DNA from: Begonia masoniana
Taxonomy: Eukaryota > Streptophyta > Magnoliopsida > Cucurbitales > Begoniaceae
Reading direction: 5' to 3'
DNA length: 64,000 bases
NCBI GenBank assembly: GCA_022432975.1
Contig: CM039503.1
Coordinates: 49,331,259 to 49,395,258, forward strand
Positions 26,719 through 38,100 of this stretch are shown one piece after another. A model generated the notes under the pieces. That model ran no database searches, was not told the origin of the DNA, and worked only from the letters and a program-made list of their open reading frames with translations. Position 1 is the stretch's first letter. Each line of letters begins with the position of its first letter. A program made the position numbers and the translations under genes.

Positions 26719-29604
26719 TCTCTGTTTTGCAGGTTGACTGTTCTCTTGGGAAAAATCAATGGTATCTCGACAGGGGATGTTCGAGGCATATGACAGGAGA
26801 CTCAACCAAGTTTGCAGGTGTCAACAAGAAGAAAGGAAGTGTTACTTTTTGGTGGAAACCAAAAAGGAAAAATTGTTGGCATTGGCAACATAGGTAACAG
26901 TATTAATCATATTATTGAGAATGTTTTATTAATAGATGGATTAAAGTATAATTTACTTAGTATTAGCCAGTTATGTGATAAAGGATATAAAGTGATTTTT
27001 AAGTCGAATTCTTGCATAATTAAGGATGCTTCAAATGGCAAAATTCTATTTTTTGGCTATAGGAAAGATAATATTTACATTATTGACTTAGATGATATTG
27101 CTGTGTCTGATGAAAAATGCTTTGCTGTTAATTCTTCCCATGATTCTTGGATTTGGCATAAGAGATTAGGACATGTAGGGATGGATACTTTAGCTAAGAT
27201 TACTAAGGAGAATTTAGTTAGAGGAATCCCTAAGATTTCATTTGAAAAAGATAAGGTCTGTGAAGCTTGCCAAATGGGTAAGCAGATCAAGAGTTCCTTT
27301 GCATCGAAGAATGCAATTTCAACTTCTAAGCCTCTCCAACTCCTTCATATGGACCTCTTCGGTCCTTCCAATATAGCCAGCCTAGGTGGCAAATTCTATG
27401 CCTTTGTTATTGTAGATGACTTCTCTAGATTCACCTGGGTACATTTTCTGAAGTCTAAGGATGAGACTTTTGACACCTTTTCTAGTTTTAGGAAAAGAGT
27501 TCAAAATGAAAAGGAGCTCACCATAGTTGCTATTCGTAGTGATCATGGTGGAGAATTTGAAAATGAGAAATTTGAACTCTTGTGTCTCAAGTATGGAATT
27601 GAGCACAATTTCTCTTCTCCTAGGACCCCTCAGCAAAATGGTGTTGTTGAGAGGAAAAATAGGTCTCTCCAAGAGTTAGCTCGGACTATGCTTAATGAGA
27701 ATTCCCTTCCAAAATATTTCTGGGCAGAAGCTGTGTCAACAGCTTGTTATGTGCTTAATCGGGTCTCCATAAGACCTATTCTTGAGAAAACTCCCTATGA
27801 GCTTTGGAATGATAAAACACATTCTGTTAAATATTTTAGAGCTTTTGGAAGCAAGTGTTTCATTCTAAACACTAAGGATAACTTAGAAAAATTTGATTCC
27901 AAATCTGATCTTGGAATTTTTCTGGATTATTCTCTTTCCAGCAAAGCTTATAGAGTATTCAATAGGAGAACTCTAGTTGTAGAGGAATCAGTTCATGTTA
28001 ACTTTGATAAGTCTCCTCAACCCACAATCAATGTGGATGGGGATGATATTTTGGATAAACAACTGGATTCTCTTTTCTTAGATAAACCAAGTGATTCTCC
28101 TCAAGTAGAAAAACCAATAGAACCTTCTTCTACATCTCTAGAAATTGTTCCTGTCAAGGATGAAAATCTTGCTCTTCCTAAAGATTGGAAATATGTCAAA
28201 AATCATCCAATAGATGAAGTTTTAGGTGATCCTTCTTTAGGAGTTAAGACTAGAGCTTCTCTTAGGAATCTCTGTGCCAATGTGGCATTCATTTCACAAG
28301 TAGAGCCTAAGAAATTTGAAGAAGCCGAGGGTGATGAAAATTGGATCTTGGCCATGCAAGAAGAGTTAAATCAATTTGAAAGGAGCAAGGTATGAGAACT
28401 TGTTCCAAGGCCTATGGATCATCCCATTATTGGAACTAAATGGGTTTACAAGAACAAATTAGATGAAAATGAGATTGTGGTTAGAAATAAGGCTAGACTG
28501 GTTGCTAAAGGTTACAATCAAGGAATAGATTTTGAGGAAACCTTTGCACCTGTTGCGAGATTAGAGTCAATTAGGATGCTCCTGGCTTATGCTTGCTACA
28601 AAAACTTCACACTCTTCCAAATGGATGTGAATAGTGCTTTCTTAAATGGTTATATTCAGGAAGAAGTTTATGTAGAGCAGCCCTTAGGATTTGAAGATTT
28701 TGCAAAACCTGATTATGTGTATAGACTTAAGAAGGCTCTTTATGGACTTAAGCAGGCTTCTAGAGCTTGGTATGATAGGTTGGGGAACTTCCTTGAGGAA
28801 AGGAATTTCAAAAAGGGTAACACCGATTCAACTCTATTTACCATGCAAAAGGATAAGGATATTCTGTTAGTACAAATTTATGTTGATGACATTATTTTTG
28901 GTTCCACTAATGTCAATATGTGTAATGGTTTTTCCTCCCTCATGCAAAGTGAATTTGAAATAAGTATGATGGGGGAGTTAAAATTCTTCTTAGGATTTAA
29001 AATCAGTCAATCTCCTGATGGAATTTTCTTCTGTCAAGAAAAGTACATTAAGGAACTCCTTAAGAAATTTGGTTTAGAATCTGTCAAATCCTCTAGAACT
29101 CCCATGAGTACCACTACTAAATTGGACAAGGATGAAAATGGTATAAGTGTGGATTTCAAGAAATATCGTGGTATGATTGGTTCACTGTTATATCTGACTG
29201 CAAGTCGGCCAGATATACTCTTTAGTGTGTGCCTACGTGCTAGGTTTCAGGCTACTCCTAAGGAATCCCACTTAAATGCTGTCAAGAGGATTTTTAAATA
29301 TCTAAGTGGAACCTATGATCTTGGTTTATGGTATCATAAAGGCACTTCCTTTGATCTGATAGGATATTCAGATTCCGATTATGCAGGAAGTTTAGTTGAT
29401 AGGAAAAGCACCAGTGGAACATGTCAATTCCTTGGTGAATCCTTAGTTTCCTGGTACTCAAAGAAACCGAATTCTGTTGCATTGTCAACTGCTAAAAGTG
29501 AATATATTGCTGCAGGCAGTTGCTGTGCACAAATGCTTTGGATGAAACAGACTTTAGAAGATTATTATCTGTTCTATGATAGGATTCCTGTCTTACACGT
29601 GTGA
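26719..29604 (+). pseudogene. LTR-4 pol: protease, integrase, RT, truncated RNase H
   Basis: Protease motif DRGCSRHMTGD (26767 onward) has Arg in place of the Ser of the catalytic DSG. Integrase has the HHCC finger (WHKRLGHVG...CEACQMGK) and the D, D, E residues in LLHMDLFGP, IRSDHGGEF and NGVVERKNR. RT starts with [20 protein letters not shown] and includes the catalytic YVDD. RNase H keeps SDSDYAGS and SEYIAA but ends early ([10 protein letters not shown], stop 29602-29604), so the third Asp (CDN in LTR-3) and the C-terminus are deleted. A TGA at 28393-28395 replaces the Trp codon at the integrase-RT junction. Confidence 0.93.
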
Positions 29605-29738
29605 CTTCATCTCGTCGGGCGATGTCCCTTTTTTCATTTAAACTCTGTTTTCTTCCCAAAGACGCTTCACATTTCGCGCTCTTTCTGAAAAACCCCTGCC
29701 CTACCAGTTCTCTCTCTCTCGCAAGGTCTATTCGTTCA

Positions 29739-31780
29739 ATGGACTTTCAGGGTTCATCTTCTCGCGCTGCTAAGGATCCGGCCAAGAAGAAGGCCAAAGT
29801 TTCTGCTCGTCCTCCACGTGTAATTCCCCGAGCAAAAGAGTGGCCCTCTCTCTACTTTCTCACTAAAGCTGCGGAATTAAGGTATCATGAAGATTATCAG
29901 TTCAAATCTCTTATACCCAGTCGAGGGATTGATTTTGATGATTTAGCTGGGATGGACATTATTGAACCCTTGAAGGATCTCGGGTTATTAGGTCTGTTTA
30001 ATGTAGAGTCCTATTATTATCCGGAAGCCATCAAAATGATCTACGCCAATCTTAGTTTCACCTCTGATTTCTCCATTATCAAGAGCTATGTGTATAACAA
30101 ACACATAGAAATTACTCCCCAGTTCATTAATGCTCTTCTGGAGGTCTCCCATTTGGATAGCTGCCCCTATAAGTATGTATCCGGCACTGAGCTTCCCTTC
30201 TTTGGTACATCTGATGGTGAGAGTTTTCTACGGCTTATAGTAAATGACCCCAATCACACTCCTGATCCTCTTAAAGGTAAACACCTGACCGCAAGGGCCA
30301 GGTTATTTCATCAAATGATTGGGTACAATATTGTCCCTAAGGGTGGTCATCACGATGAAATCAGTGCAATGGAGTTTTTTGTTCTGTTTGCTATTTACTT
30401 CAAGACACCCTTCAATCTTGGATTTATTGTTGTTCGAAGGATGATTCAAGCAGTGTCATCCCGGGCTACCTCTTTACCCTACAATCTGCTGCTCATGAAG
30501 ATTTTTATGCAGCTTGAGGTTGCTTTTCCAGAGGATGAAGACCCCTTCCGTCTTCAACCTTCAAGTTACTATTCCCGAACCACTCTTAAGAAAATGGGAA
30601 TCAAAAGAACAAGAACAGGGAATCTTGTTCTGGATGTCTCTAAGCAAGGTACTGTTAAGGCTGTAGCTGCCAAGAAAGGGAAGAGAAAACTTCTCCTGCC
30701 AGAGGAGTCCACTGCTGAGGGTGGGGATGAATCTGAGATTCCTGCATTCAATAATTCCCCTTCTCAATCTCAGGCGTCTAGTTTCCAACCTCCTCCTCTT
30801 GTGCGTAGGCATCGTGCCCCTATCTCTAGAGTCCATGTTTCAGAGGACATCTCTACTCCTTCATCTGTACCTCAACCCCTTCCAGAGAATCCTCCATCTC
30901 CTCGACCTGCCCTTCTATTGCCGGCTCTGCCTCCTGCTCCTCCATCTCCAGTCCAACAGGATATTGCTCCTTCATCACCAGTCCAACCATCTCCTTCAGT
31001 CCACTTACCTCCTCCACTTTTGATGCCTTCACTACCTGTCCTTCCACCTATCCCCCTCACTCCTCAAGTACCAGTATCCTCACCACTTCCCTCAGTCCCT
31101 CCTGCCACTCCTCTAACTTATCAGAGGAGATTTTCGATAAGTGAGACTCAGTATAATGAGCTGAAGGTCTCTATTGATCGCCTTGAGACAGCTCTCAATT
31201 CTTTTGAAAGTAGGTTTGAACAGTCTTTCGATGCCAAGCTATCCAAGAATCAAAAAGACATACGCACTGATTTAGATACCGGTCTTGGTTTGTTGTCCCA
31301 GAAAGTGGATGCTGATAGGCGCATGGTTGTCAGGGAACTTGAGTCATTCCGATCTTCAATTGACAATCTGACTCCTACACCCGAACCTGATTCATCTAGT
31401 TCCAGCAGTGTCTCAGAGGCTTGTTATGAAGACCTCTTTCTTCCATTTTCCCGGCCTGAAGTTATGAAGATGTGCGTTTCACGACACTGGATCTTCAGGA
31501 GACTGAATTTGCATTCTCTCCTCCTGATGCGTCTACTGCTGCTCCTCCTGTCGAAACTCCTCCATGTATGGACATGGTGGTGTGTCAAGGTCCCTCCTCC
31601 TCTGTTGCTCCTCAGCTAGAGACTATTCCATGCCTGGAACTCGTGCCTTATCAGCCACCTTTCTCTCTTGATATTCACTCACTTCCAACACTTGTAGATG
31701 CTTATCTCAATTCGAACTGTGAAGTGCCCGCTTGGATTAGCCAAGCTTTTTGGACACATTTTGTAGCTTTCTTTAAATAA
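29739..31780 (+). pseudogene. LTR-4 3' accessory frame (plant transposon protein domain plus coiled coil)
   Basis: Located between pol and the 3' LTR, where SIRE elements carry an extra frame sometimes called env-like. Starts MDFQGSSSRAAKDPAKKKAK (basic, possible nuclear signal), then a globular part with LYFLTKAAELRYHEDYQFKS and HLTARARLFHQMIGYNIVPK, matching what is known as a putative plant transposon protein domain. A Pro-rich spacer and a coiled coil (ETQYNELKVSIDRLETALNS) follow. No signal peptide or membrane segment is evident, which argues against an envelope. A frameshift at about 31465 separates the C-terminal ~100 residues (ending FVAFFK, stop 31780). Function unknown. Confidence 0.8.
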
Positions 31781-32188
31781 AAGACTTGATTTAATGTATA
31801 CACCTTTCTTGCTTCTCTAATGCAATTACTCTAATGTTTTTTTTTTTTTTTTTCTGAACTGTGTTGAATCCATTATTTCTGTTATCTCTCTGATTGTTTT
31901 TTATAATGTCAATGGGGGAGAATATATTTGATTGCTGGATGATATGCATGTTTTTAGTTACGCATGTTTTCAGTTACTATGTTTTTGGAAATCTGAACGC
32001 ATGTTTTCAGTTACTATGTTTTTGGAAATCTGAAAAAATCTCGATATATGCACGTTTGTGAAACTCTGTTTGCTCCGTGTTTGTTTTTAGAATATATGCA
32101 TGTGTTATGGGGGAGCTAGAATTATGGGGGAGAGTAACTATTAATCAAATTTACATTAATATCTTGTCATCATTAAAAAGAGGGAGAT
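31781..32188 (+). other. LTR-4 3' untranslated region with a short tandem repeat and polypurine tract
   Basis: Contains a poly(T) run, a ~40-bp tandem duplication (CATGTTTTCAGTTACTATG, 31963-32030), GGGGGAG purine clusters and the polypurine tract immediately before the 3' LTR, which primes plus-strand DNA synthesis. Confidence 0.75.
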
Positions 32189-33495
32189 TGTTGACTTAAA
32201 TAGGGTTTAAGTCTAAATATATTTTTGATGATGTTTTTTTGAATGTGAAGTAAGTAATTTGATTATGTTGATTATGTTTAAAAAAAATGCGAATATTGAA
32301 TTATGCATTTGATTTTAATCCTTTGGAAATACCCTTGAAAAGGGTATTTTAGTGTTCTAATAATATTGGTTAAGTGTACAAGGCGTGCATCTGCCGATGG
32401 CTTTCAAGCTGCATCTGCCGATGGCTCTCAAGTTGCATCTGCCGATGGCTTTCAAGCTGCATCTGCCGATGGCTTTCAAGTTGCATCTGCCGATGGCCTT
32501 TCAAGCTGCATCTGCCGATGGCTTTCAAGCTGCATCTGCCGATGGCTTTCAAGCTGCATCTGCCGATGGCTTTGAAGCTGCATCTGCCGATGGCTTTGAA
32601 GCTGCATCTGCCGATGGCGTTTCAAGATGCACCTGCCGATGGACTTCAAAGCGTGCACCTGCCGATGAAGTTCAAGATATACCTGCCGATGGTTTTTTCA
32701 AGCTTCACCTGCCGATGGCGTTGAAGACACATCTGCCGATAACTTTTAAGTTGCATATACCGATGGATTCTTAGAGCAACTCATACCGATGACGTGGCAA
32801 GTGAATTAAAGCTGCTTCCACCGATGATCTTCCGCCAGAATTTAAAATAGCCGCGAAGCTACAGTGACGTCGTTTTCAGCATTAACTCCATAACTTTAAT
32901 GGCAACGACGACTTGCAACTACAGACGGCAACGGCTACTTGAAATTGTACGAAAGCTGCTCCAACGGTAACAAAGTTTCTATTATTGGATAAGGAGCATT
33001 GAAGTCAAGCTGATTCTGAAGATAGAATATTTAAGCTGAGGATAGAGCACGAAGATACAACTTTTTGCGAATTGAATTCCTGAGCCCTAACCTGCGAAAT
33101 TTTATCATACTCTGTATTATTTTTCTACACCTCTCGATTTTAACTTGAGATTCAATTCTTGTGAGAGTGTAGTCTGAGCTTTCCATTTACGAACTCAACA
33201 TTGTGTATAAGGCAGTGGATTGACGCCCGTGAAGTTCAATCCTGAATTGTAAAGGCAGTTGATCGGAGCCCAGAATTCCGATCTGTTTTTCTCACTGAGG
33301 AGAAGATTAAGGATCTTCAAAGGGTGAACCTTGAAGCGTGGATGTAGGCAAGGTTTGGCCGAACCACGTAAAAATCTGGTGTTGATTTTTTTTCTCTCTC
33401 TCTTACTATTACTGATTGATTGCTTGTGTTTAGTAATTAAGAAAATTTGAAATAGGTCTAATTCACCCCCCCTCTTAGACAATCTCGATCCTACA
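32189..33495 (+). repeat. 3' LTR of LTR-4, short array
   Basis: Same LTR as 22468-25076, but the 24-bp array has only about nine full units (32400-32616) after a partial one. The array end (25-bp unit, two GAAG units, then the diverged tail) is the same in both copies. It ends GATCCTACA at 33495, followed by TSD AGAGC. Confidence 0.95.
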
Positions 33496-33559
33496 AGAGC
33501 GAGGTCAAACATTGTCTAAGTTTGTTATTTTTTGAAATACTCTGAGATATATATTTGCA

Positions 33560-35137
33560 ATGGCATTCAATAGAAACGCTTCGCACATAGAGGGTCTGTC
33601 CATTTCCAGGCCACCGTTTTTCAATGGCAATGACTATTTTTACTGGAAAGCTAGAATGAAAATTTTCGTTCAAGCTATGGACTATGAGATGTGGGGCATA
33701 ATTGAAAACGGCCCTTTCCAGGCTGTAAAAGTTGAGAATGGAGTTAGTACTCCTAAATCAGTAGTTGAGCTAACAGATTTTGACAAAAGAAATCTGAGCC
33801 TAAATGCCAAGGCAATAAATACACTGTACTGTGCTCTAAATAGAGATGAATTTAATAGAGTACAAGGGTGTGAGAGTGCTCAAGAGATTTGGTGCCTATT
33901 AGAGATCACACACGAAGGCACAAATTAGGTGAAAGAGAGCAAACTGAATATGCTCGTACACGAGTATGAGCTATTCTCTATGCCTAAGGATGAATCTGTT
34001 TCTTCTATGTTTACAAGATTTACTAACATAACTAATGGTTTAAAAGCTCTTGGTAAATCATACTCTAGTGAAGAACAGCTCAGGTAGATTCTCAGATGTC
34101 TTCCAAGAAGTTGGCAGCCGAAGGTGACTGCCATTCAGGAAGCAAAGGATCTCAAAGTCCTAAAGCTTGAGGAGCTCATTGGATCTCTCATGACGCATGA
34201 GATCACAATGAGGGCAAACAAAAAGGAGGACCTTAAGGAGAAAGAGGTCACAAAGAGAAAGGATATTGCTCTGAAGGCCTCCTCAAGTAAACATGAAGTC
34301 TCTGACGAAGAAGAAGAAGAAGATGATGAAGATATAGCTCTCATTACTAGGAGATTCAGCAAGTTTCTCCGAACTAAGAAGCTGCAAGGGAGAAGATTTC
34401 CTAGGAATGAAAAGCCATCTAAAGACAAGGAGATTATCTGCTTTGAGTGTGGGAAGCCGGGACATATCACGGCGGAATGTCCTCAGGCAAAGAAGGGTCC
34501 CCAGAAGTATAAAAAGAAAGCCATGAAGGCTACTTGGGATGATAGTGAAAGGGACACTTCATCAGAAGAGGAAGAGGTTGCCAATCTATGCTTTATGGCA
34601 CACGAAAATAAGGTTAGTTCTTCTTCTTCTAGTAATTTGAGTGATAGTAAGAGTGATAATGATGATGGTGAGTTAATTGATGCTTTTAATGATTTAGTCA
34701 AACAGTATAACACGTTAAAGACTAAATATAATTTAGTAATAAAAGAAAATGATGAATTAATTAAAAAACACACCAGAGAAATCAGTCTGCATGAAGAAAC
34801 TATTACAAACCTTAAAAGTAGAAATGATGACTTGAATAACACTGTTCTTAAATTTTCTAATGGCAGTAAGAACTTGAACATGTTATTAGGAGGTCAAAGG
34901 GTTACTTTTGATAAGAAAGGTTTAGGATATGAAAAATTTAACAAAAAGAAATCATATAAAAACTTCTTTGTTAAACCAACGACTTGTCATGCATGTAATG
35001 AACTAGGACACAAAGCATTTATCTATCCATTGAGATACACTAATTCAAAATCAAGTGGTAAGCTTAAATGGGTTCCTAAAGGTACCAGACCTAACCTAAG
35101 GACCCAAAAGATTTGGGTACCTAAAAGGATCACTTGA
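33560..35137 (+). pseudogene. LTR-3 gag (Copia/SIRE), with stops
   Basis: Starts MAFNRNASHIEGLSISRPPF and aligns with LTR-4 gag throughout. Two zinc knuckles are visible: CFECGKPGHITAEC and CHACNELGHKAFIYP (final Cys lost). Stops occur at 33926-33928 and about 34087. The frame terminates at TGA 35135-35137 just before the protease, in the same sequence context as LTR-4. Confidence 0.9.
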
Positions 35138-38100
35138 TCTCTGTTTTGTAGGATGATGCGTTTCCAATAAGGAATCAGTGGTACCTGGACAGCGGCTGTT
35201 CAAGGCACATGACTGGAGATGCATCCATGTTTGCCTCTGTCAATAAAAAGAAAGGAAATGTCACTTTTGGTGGAAATCAAAAGGGTAAAAGTGTCGGCAT
35301 AGGCAACATAGGTAATCCTGAAAACCCCCTCATTGAAAATGTTCTGTTAGTAGAAGGATTAAAACATAACCTATTAAGCATTAGTCAATTATGTGATAAG
35401 GGCTATAAAGTCACTTCCAAGTCTAATGCTTGTATCATAAAAGATAAACAAAATGTCAAAGTTCTGTTTATAGGATACCGGAAAGACAATATCTACATAA
35501 TTGACTTAGATAATGTTGATTATGCATTTGAGAAGTGCTTTGCTGTGAAATCCCCCTGTGACAATTGGCTTTGGCATAGGAGGCTAGGCCATGTAGAAAT
35601 GGATACCTTAGCTAAGATATCTAAAAATAACTTAGTTAGGGGACTCCCTAAAATATCTTTTGAGAAGGATCATGTCTGTGAAGCTTGTCAAATGGGCAAG
35701 AAAATCAAAAGTTCCTTTGCATCAAAGAACGCAATCTCTACTTCTAAGCCTCTCCAACTTCTTCACATTGACCTATTCGGTCCTTCTAATGTAGCCAGCT
35801 TAGAAGGTAAATTCTATGCTTTTGTCATTGTAGATGACTTCTCTAGGTTCACATGGGTATTCTTTCTTAAGTCAAAAGATGAAACTTTTGATACATTCTT
35901 TAGTTTTAGGAAAATAGTTCAAAATGAAAAGGAGTTCAAAATGAAAAGGAGCTCACCATAATTGCTATTCGTAGTGATCATGGTGGAGAACTTGAAAATG
36001 AGAAATTTGAACTCTTGTGTCTCAAGTATGGAATTGAACACAATTTCTACTCCCCTATAACTCCTCAACAGAATGGTGTTGTTGAGAGGAAAAATAGATC
36101 CCTCCAAGAGCTTGCTAGGACTATGCTTAATGAAAATTCTTTTCCAAAGTATTTTTGGGCTGAAGCTGTCTCTACAGTTTGTTATGTGCTTAATCGGGTC
36201 TCTATAAGACCTATTCTTGAGAAAACACCATATGAACTTTGGAATGGAAAATCTCCTTCTGTTAAGTACTTTAGAGCTTTTGGTTGTAAGTACTTCATTC
36301 TTAACACTAAGGATAACTTAGGAAAATTTGATTCCAAATCTGACCTTGGAATTTTTTTTGGCTATTCTCTTTCCAGTGAGGCTTATAGAGTGTTCAATAG
36401 GAGAACTCTAGTTGTAGAAGAATCTGTTCATGTCAACTTTGATGAGACTCATCAACCCACAATCAATGTGGATGAGGATGTTACTTTGGAAAAGCATTTG
36501 GATTCCTTTTCTTTAGACAAGCCTTCAGATACTCTACCAGGAGAAAACTCCCTAGAACCTTCGTCAAATTCTCTGGAAATTGTTTCAGTCAAGGATGATA
36601 TTTCTGCTCTTTCTAGAGATTGGAAATATGTCAAAAATCATCCCTTAGATGAAATTTTAGGAGATCCTTCTTTAGGTGTGAAGACTAGAGCCTCTCTTAT
36701 GAATCTATGTGCTAATGTAGCATTCATTTCTCAAGTAGAGCCTAAGAAATTTGAAGAGGCCGAGAATGATGATAATTGGATTTTGGCTATGCAAGAGGAG
36801 TTAAATCAATTTGAAAGGAGCAAGGTATGAGAACTTGTTCCACGACCTGAGGATCATCCCATTATTGGAACTAAATGGGTTTTCAAAAATAAAATGGATG
36901 AAAATGGGATTGTTGTAAGAAACAAGGCTAGACTAGTTGCTAAGAGACATTCTCAAGAAGAAGGTATTGATTTTGATGAATCTTTTGCCCCTGTAGCTAG
37001 ACTAGAGTCAATTAGAATGCTCTTAGTCTTTGTTTGCTACAAGAACTTCACACTCTTTCAAATGGATGTAAAGAGTGCATTCTTAAATGGTTACATCACT
37101 GAAGAAGTTTATGTTGAGTAACCCTTAGGATTTGAAACCTTTGATAAACCTAATCATGTATACAAACATAGAAAGACTCTTTATGGTTTAAAACAAGCTC
37201 CTAGGGCTTGGTATGATAGGTTGAAGAATTTTCTTGTAGAAAGGAAGTTTAAAAATGGTAATACCGATTCAACTCTATTTACCAAGTAATTGGATAATGA
37301 CATTCTTATTGTTCAAATCTATGTTGATGACATTATTTTTGGATCAACAAATGTCTCACTTTGCAAAGAATTTGCTTCACTTATGCAAAGTGAATTTGAA
37401 ATGAGTATGATGGGGGAGTTAAATTTCTTCTTAGGACTTCAAATTAGGCAAACTCCCAATGACATATTTCTTAATCAAGAGAAATATATCAAAGATCTAC
37501 TGAAAAAAATTTGGTCTAGAATCATCCAAACCTTCTAGAACTCTTATGAGCACAACCACTAAGTTAGATAAGGATGAAAAAGATTTAAGTATAGATATTA
37601 AAAAATATCGTGGTATGATAGGTTCTCTTCTATACTTAACAGCTAGCAGACCTGACATCTTGTTCAGTGTCTGTCTGTGTGCTCGTTTTCAGGCTTCTCC
37701 TAAGGAATCACACTTAAATGCAGTCAAGAGAATATTCAAATATCTAAGTGGAACTCATGACTTAGGTTTGTGGTACCCGAAGGGTACATCATTTGATCTT
37801 ATTGACTATTCTGACTCTGATTATGCTGGGAGTTTGATAGATAGAAAGAGCACCAGTGGTACGTGTCAATTCTTGGGTGAGTCCCTTATGTCTTGGTATT
37901 CTAAGAAACAGAATTCTGTAACACTTTCAACTGCCGAGAGTGAATATATTGCTGCTGGTAGTTGCTGTGCTCAAATACTTTGGATGAAGCAAACTCTAGA
38001 AGATTATAATCTTTTCTATGATAGGATTCCTATTTGGTGTGACAACACCAGTGCCATAAATATTTTCAAGAATCCCATCCAGCATTCTAGAACAAAGCAC

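Larger units (their letters stand above)
22468..33495 (+). mobile_element. LTR-4: Copia/SIRE-type retrotransposon inserted in LTR-3's primer-binding site
   Basis: TSD AGAGC at 22463-22467 and 33496-33500. 5' LTR 22468-25076, primer-binding site 25077-25090, gag-pol 25135-29604, 3' accessory frame 29739-31780, polypurine tract AAAAAGAGGGAGA (~32176-32187), 3' LTR 32189-33495. It is a related but distinct subfamily from LTR-3: proteins align throughout while the LTRs differ in U3. The 5' LTR is ~1.3 kb longer than the 3' LTR because of a 24-bp array. Confidence 0.95.
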
